Shown: piece after piece, positions 38,837-40,966 of the stretch
Layout: every line of letters starts with the position of its first letter
Position numbering within the stretch: the first letter of the stretch is position 1
Assembly: GCA_964636785.1 (NCBI GenBank)
Contig: CAZWVK010000007.1
Coordinates: forward strand, 1-40,966
From: UBA6776 sp964636785
GTDB lineage: Bacteria > Bdellovibrionota > Bdellovibrionia > Bdellovibrionales > UBA1609
Length of the DNA stretch: 40,966 nucleotides
Direction of reading: 5' to 3'
Made by a program: the position numbers and the translations under genes
The notes under the pieces: generated by a model
Database searches by the model: none
What the model saw: only the letters and a program-made list of their open reading frames with translations
Told to the model about the DNA's origin: nothing

Positions 38837-39295
38837 TTAAAAATTTGAGATCTTCCAGTGATTAAGAATTCGATGTTGATTCTGAGTCGGCTTTACTTCC
38901 TTGAGACCTTGTGTGCCCAAATACTCCTTCTTCTCGAAATCAATAGTGTGAGCTTTCCATCCACCCGGATCCTCTCCTAGAAAGCGACGAAGAACCAGAT
39001 GATCATTAAGGATATGGCGTGATTTATAATAGGTAATATGGAAGGGTCTACCGTCTGGCTGTTCTGCATATATCCGAATGATTTGATGATTTTCATCATC
39101 CATCTTCCACATCAGTGACACATCATCATAAACTTTTTCATGGTAAACGCCCCCAACGAGCCCATCTGGTGTTAAATTCTCTACATGCTCGGCGAGTCGA
39201 CTCCATTCGAGTATCAGTGTGTCCACCGCTTTGTTTTCAGGAAGAGAAAACGCAAGCGGAGCTATCAATACTGAAAGAAAAAAAAGTAATCTCAT
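38837..39295 (-). CDS. Exported protein of unknown function
   Basis: A 152-residue exported protein. The start at 39295 gives signal peptide MRLLFFLSVLIAPLAFS, with the very strong AGGAGGGGGG upstream; the open frame 120 bases longer has no support. The mature part (LPENKAVDTLILEWSRLAEHVENL and on) is mixed alpha-beta without cysteines and rich in His, Tyr and Trp. I do not recognise a family. It precedes the peroxidase gene by 16 bases, so they are probably cotranscribed. Confidence 0.75.
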   Translation of the reverse strand: MRLLFFLSVLIAPLAFSLPENKAVDTLILEWSRLAEHVENLTPDGLVGGVYHEKVYDDVSLMWKMDDENHQIIRIYAEQPDGRPFHITYYKSRHILNDHLVLRRFLGEDPGGWKAHTIDFEKKEYLGTQGLKEVKPTQNQHRILNHWKISNF

Positions 39296-39394
39296 AGGAC
39301 CCCCTCCTATTTGTGAATGCAAGCTATGGCCAGGCATAACTGAAATCAAGTCTTCGTGGACTTTATGCGCAGCACCTGATTTACTAATGCGCCT

Positions 39395-40630
39395 ATGTAT
39401 TTTTCGGACGATCAAAATCTGGCGTGGAAGCTTCTTCAGGGCGAGGACAACCTCTTTATTACGGGAGAAGCCGGCAGCGGGAAGAGTTTTTTAATACGAG
39501 AATTTATTAAAGATAAAGATCCCAAGCGCTTCCCTGTTCTGGCAAGCACGGGAGCCGCTGCGGTTTTAGTCGGCGGCCGCACATTTCATAGTTTCATGGG
39601 CCTAGGAATCATGGAGGGCGGAAAGGACGCCACGTTGATGAAAGCACTAAAGGACCGGCGCCTGGTGCTACGGCTTAAAAAAGCAGATGGGATTGTGATC
39701 GATGAAGTTTCCATGCTTTCCGGGTTAACTTTGGATACCGCCGAAACGGTTTGTCGCTTTGCCCGCGAAAGCGAGGAGCCCTGGGGCGGGCTAAGAGTGA
39801 TTGCGGTCGGAGACTTCGCACAGCTTCCGCCCGTACAAGGTTATAACCAAAGAAGAGATTGGGCCTTTACCAATTCGGTTTGGAGGAAGTCCGCCTTCAC
39901 TTCCGTTGTTTTACGTCAGAATATGCGAAGCACTCACTCTGCTTTTTTAAGTGTGCTCAATGATATTCGCAAAGGGGACGTGAGTGAAAATGTTGAGCGC
40001 TTTTTGAACCAAAGAAAAATGGCATTCGATGAATCTTTAGAAGGAACACGACTTTTTCCCCGCCGAAATCAGACGGATGCATACAATAATAATGAGTTGG
40101 AAAAATTGAACACGCAGATCTTCTGCTTTCCATCGATTTATTCGGGTCAGCAGCGATTCATTGAACAACTCAAAAAACATTCTCCTCTTTCTGACGAGCT
40201 CTTTTTAAAAGAAGGGGCTCTTGTTATGTTTCGGCAGAACGATCCGAAACAGCGTTGGGTCAATGGAAGCACTGGGCATGTTCGTGAAATCACTAAGAAC
40301 GAGATCACTATTGAGCTTTTGAATGGAAGGATTGTAAGAGTTGAACCAACCTCGTTTTCTTTGTTAAATGCGGAAGGACAAACCGTTGCAAGTGTTACGA
40401 ACTTTCCACTGAGTTTGGCCTATGCAGCGACCATTCATAAGGCGCAAGGAATGACCTTAGATCGATTAACCGTAGATCTTAAAAACCTATGGGAGCCCGG
40501 CCAGGCTTATGTGGCCATCAGTCGCATCATTGATCCGGAAAATTTAAGTGTGGCCGATTGGGACCCACAGTCCGTCAAGACAGATCCCATCGTTCAGCAG
40601 TTTTATGCGAGCTTAACAGGAGAGCTTTAG
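39395..40630 (+). CDS. PIF1-family ATP-dependent DNA helicase
   Basis: A 411-residue superfamily 1B helicase of the PIF1/RecD-like group. Walker A GEAGSGKS is at 24-31, motif Ia in ASTGAAAVLVGGRTFHSFMG, Walker B VIDEVSML at 101-108, motif III GDFAQLPPV, arginine motif LRQNMRS, and the C-terminal motif V-VI AATIHKAQGMTLD and AYVAISR. It unwinds 5'-3' DNA and probably acts in replication or repair. It starts 100 bases from the divergent exported gene with no clear ribosome binding site. The MazG-like gene begins two bases after its stop. Confidence 0.93.
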   Translation: MYFSDDQNLAWKLLQGEDNLFITGEAGSGKSFLIREFIKDKDPKRFPVLASTGAAAVLVGGRTFHSFMGLGIMEGGKDATLMKALKDRRLVLRLKKADGIVIDEVSMLSGLTLDTAETVCRFARESEEPWGGLRVIAVGDFAQLPPVQGYNQRRDWAFTNSVWRKSAFTSVVLRQNMRSTHSAFLSVLNDIRKGDVSENVERFLNQRKMAFDESLEGTRLFPRRNQTDAYNNNELEKLNTQIFCFPSIYSGQQRFIEQLKKHSPLSDELFLKEGALVMFRQNDPKQRWVNGSTGHVREITKNEITIELLNGRIVRVEPTSFSLLNAEGQTVASVTNFPLSLAYAATIHKAQGMTLDRLTVDLKNLWEPGQAYVAISRIIDPENLSVADWDPQSVKTDPIVQQFYASLTGEL

Positions 40631-40632
40631 CG

Positions 40633-40966
40633 ATGGATGATGGCCAATCAATTCAGGATTTGAAAAACAAAGTCCAAGCTTTTTGTGAAGAGCGCGACTG
40701 GGATCAGTTTCACAATCCAAAGGATCTGGCCATAGGGTTGATCACCGAAGCCTCGGAGCTCCTGGAACTTTTTCGCTTCAAGAATGAATTGGAAGCTTTG
40801 GAAATATTAAATGATCCCAAATCCAGAGTGCGAGTTTCAGAGGAGCTTTCTGACGTATTCTTTTTCCTCTTGAGATTTGCGCGAAGATTCGATTTCGATC
40901 TATCCTCGGGCCTTAACCAAAAGATGAAAAAGAATGCAGAAAAATATCCGGTCGAACTTTCCAGAG
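40633..40966 (+). CDS. MazG-like nucleotide pyrophosphohydrolase (partial)
   Basis: The first 111 codons of a gene cut by the window end. The sequence MDDGQSIQDLKNKVQAFCEERDWDQF and the metal-binding pattern ITEASELLELF followed by EELSDVFFFLLRFA match the all-alpha MazG-like/dCTPase (RS21-C6) fold, with paired E-x2-E and E-x2-D motifs. These enzymes hydrolyse non-canonical or excess dNTPs. The end KNAEKYPVEL is also typical and is followed by only a few residues in relatives, so nearly the whole protein is present. It is two bases after the helicase gene and almost certainly cotranscribed, pointing to DNA metabolism. Confidence 0.88.
   Translation, partial: MDDGQSIQDLKNKVQAFCEERDWDQFHNPKDLAIGLITEASELLELFRFKNELEALEILNDPKSRVRVSEELSDVFFFLLRFARRFDFDLSSGLNQKMKKNAEKYPVELSR

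Noticed and set aside
38800..38840. GGGGTAT before the peroxidase gene and before the 27952 gene as SigB-like -10 elements
   Set aside because: They overlap the ribosome binding sites just before the ATG and have no matching -35 element.
1..40966. Mobile elements, prophage, CRISPR array or a known defence island
   Set aside because: No transposase, integrase, phage structural gene, cas gene or regular spacer-repeat array was seen.
39395..40966. Helicase plus MazG-like gene as a toxin-antitoxin or defence system
   Set aside because: MazG-like proteins are housekeeping pyrophosphohydrolases, no toxin gene is next to them, and the right flank is missing.

Overview
The window looks like a chromosomal segment of a Bdellovibrio-like bacterium (Bdellovibrionota or a close relative). 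This rests on a TIGR02147-type regulator (a family best known from Bdellovibrio and Fibrobacter), many small exported proteins, moderate GC content, and a conserved rpsU-yqeY-dnaG-rpoD block. The taxonomic call is inference. A run of ten Ns at 11038-11047 shows a draft or joined assembly. I see no insertion sequence, prophage, CRISPR array or rRNA.

1-4.5 kb: a small exported protein, a two-PAS histidine kinase, and then a notable locus. A TIGR02147 regulator lies between two outward-facing paralogous genes for cysteine-containing exported proteins. Each paralog has three GCGTAC boxes upstream in the same order, orientation and nearly the same spacing, which suggests an undescribed regulon. 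4.5-8.7 kb: a complete ABC importer of the trehalose/maltose (ThuEFGK) type. 8.8-12.5 kb: exported proteins of unknown function, an L,D-transpeptidase-like protein, the assembly gap, and a short dispersed repeat built on GGTACGGCGTACC. 12.6-17.9 kb: the macromolecular synthesis block on the minus strand (rpsU, yqeY, dnaG, rpoD) with a CAU tRNA directly behind the rpoD terminator, and divergent tadA.

18-39 kb: mostly short transcription units that look like a stress, redox and envelope set. They include an aldose-dehydrogenase-like protein, DUF748 and DUF883 proteins, an orphan Hpt protein, a metallophosphatase, a lipid kinase, a glycine-zipper general stress protein, a flavin disulfide reductase, a glutathionyl-hydroquinone reductase, a baeRF protein, three outer-membrane barrel candidates, a DJ-1/PfpI protein, a large hybrid kinase, a 52-residue lipoprotein, a GSP26-like flavoprotein, two BON proteins, DUF4112, Pcm, a metallo-beta-lactamase-fold protein and a BtuE-type peroxidase. 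Seven of the ten convergent gene pairs in the window overlap at their 3' ends.

39.4 kb to the end: a PIF1-like helicase followed at once by a MazG-like nucleotide pyrophosphohydrolase that runs off the right edge. Many functional calls come from recognised family motifs; promoter and operator calls are by eye and weaker.
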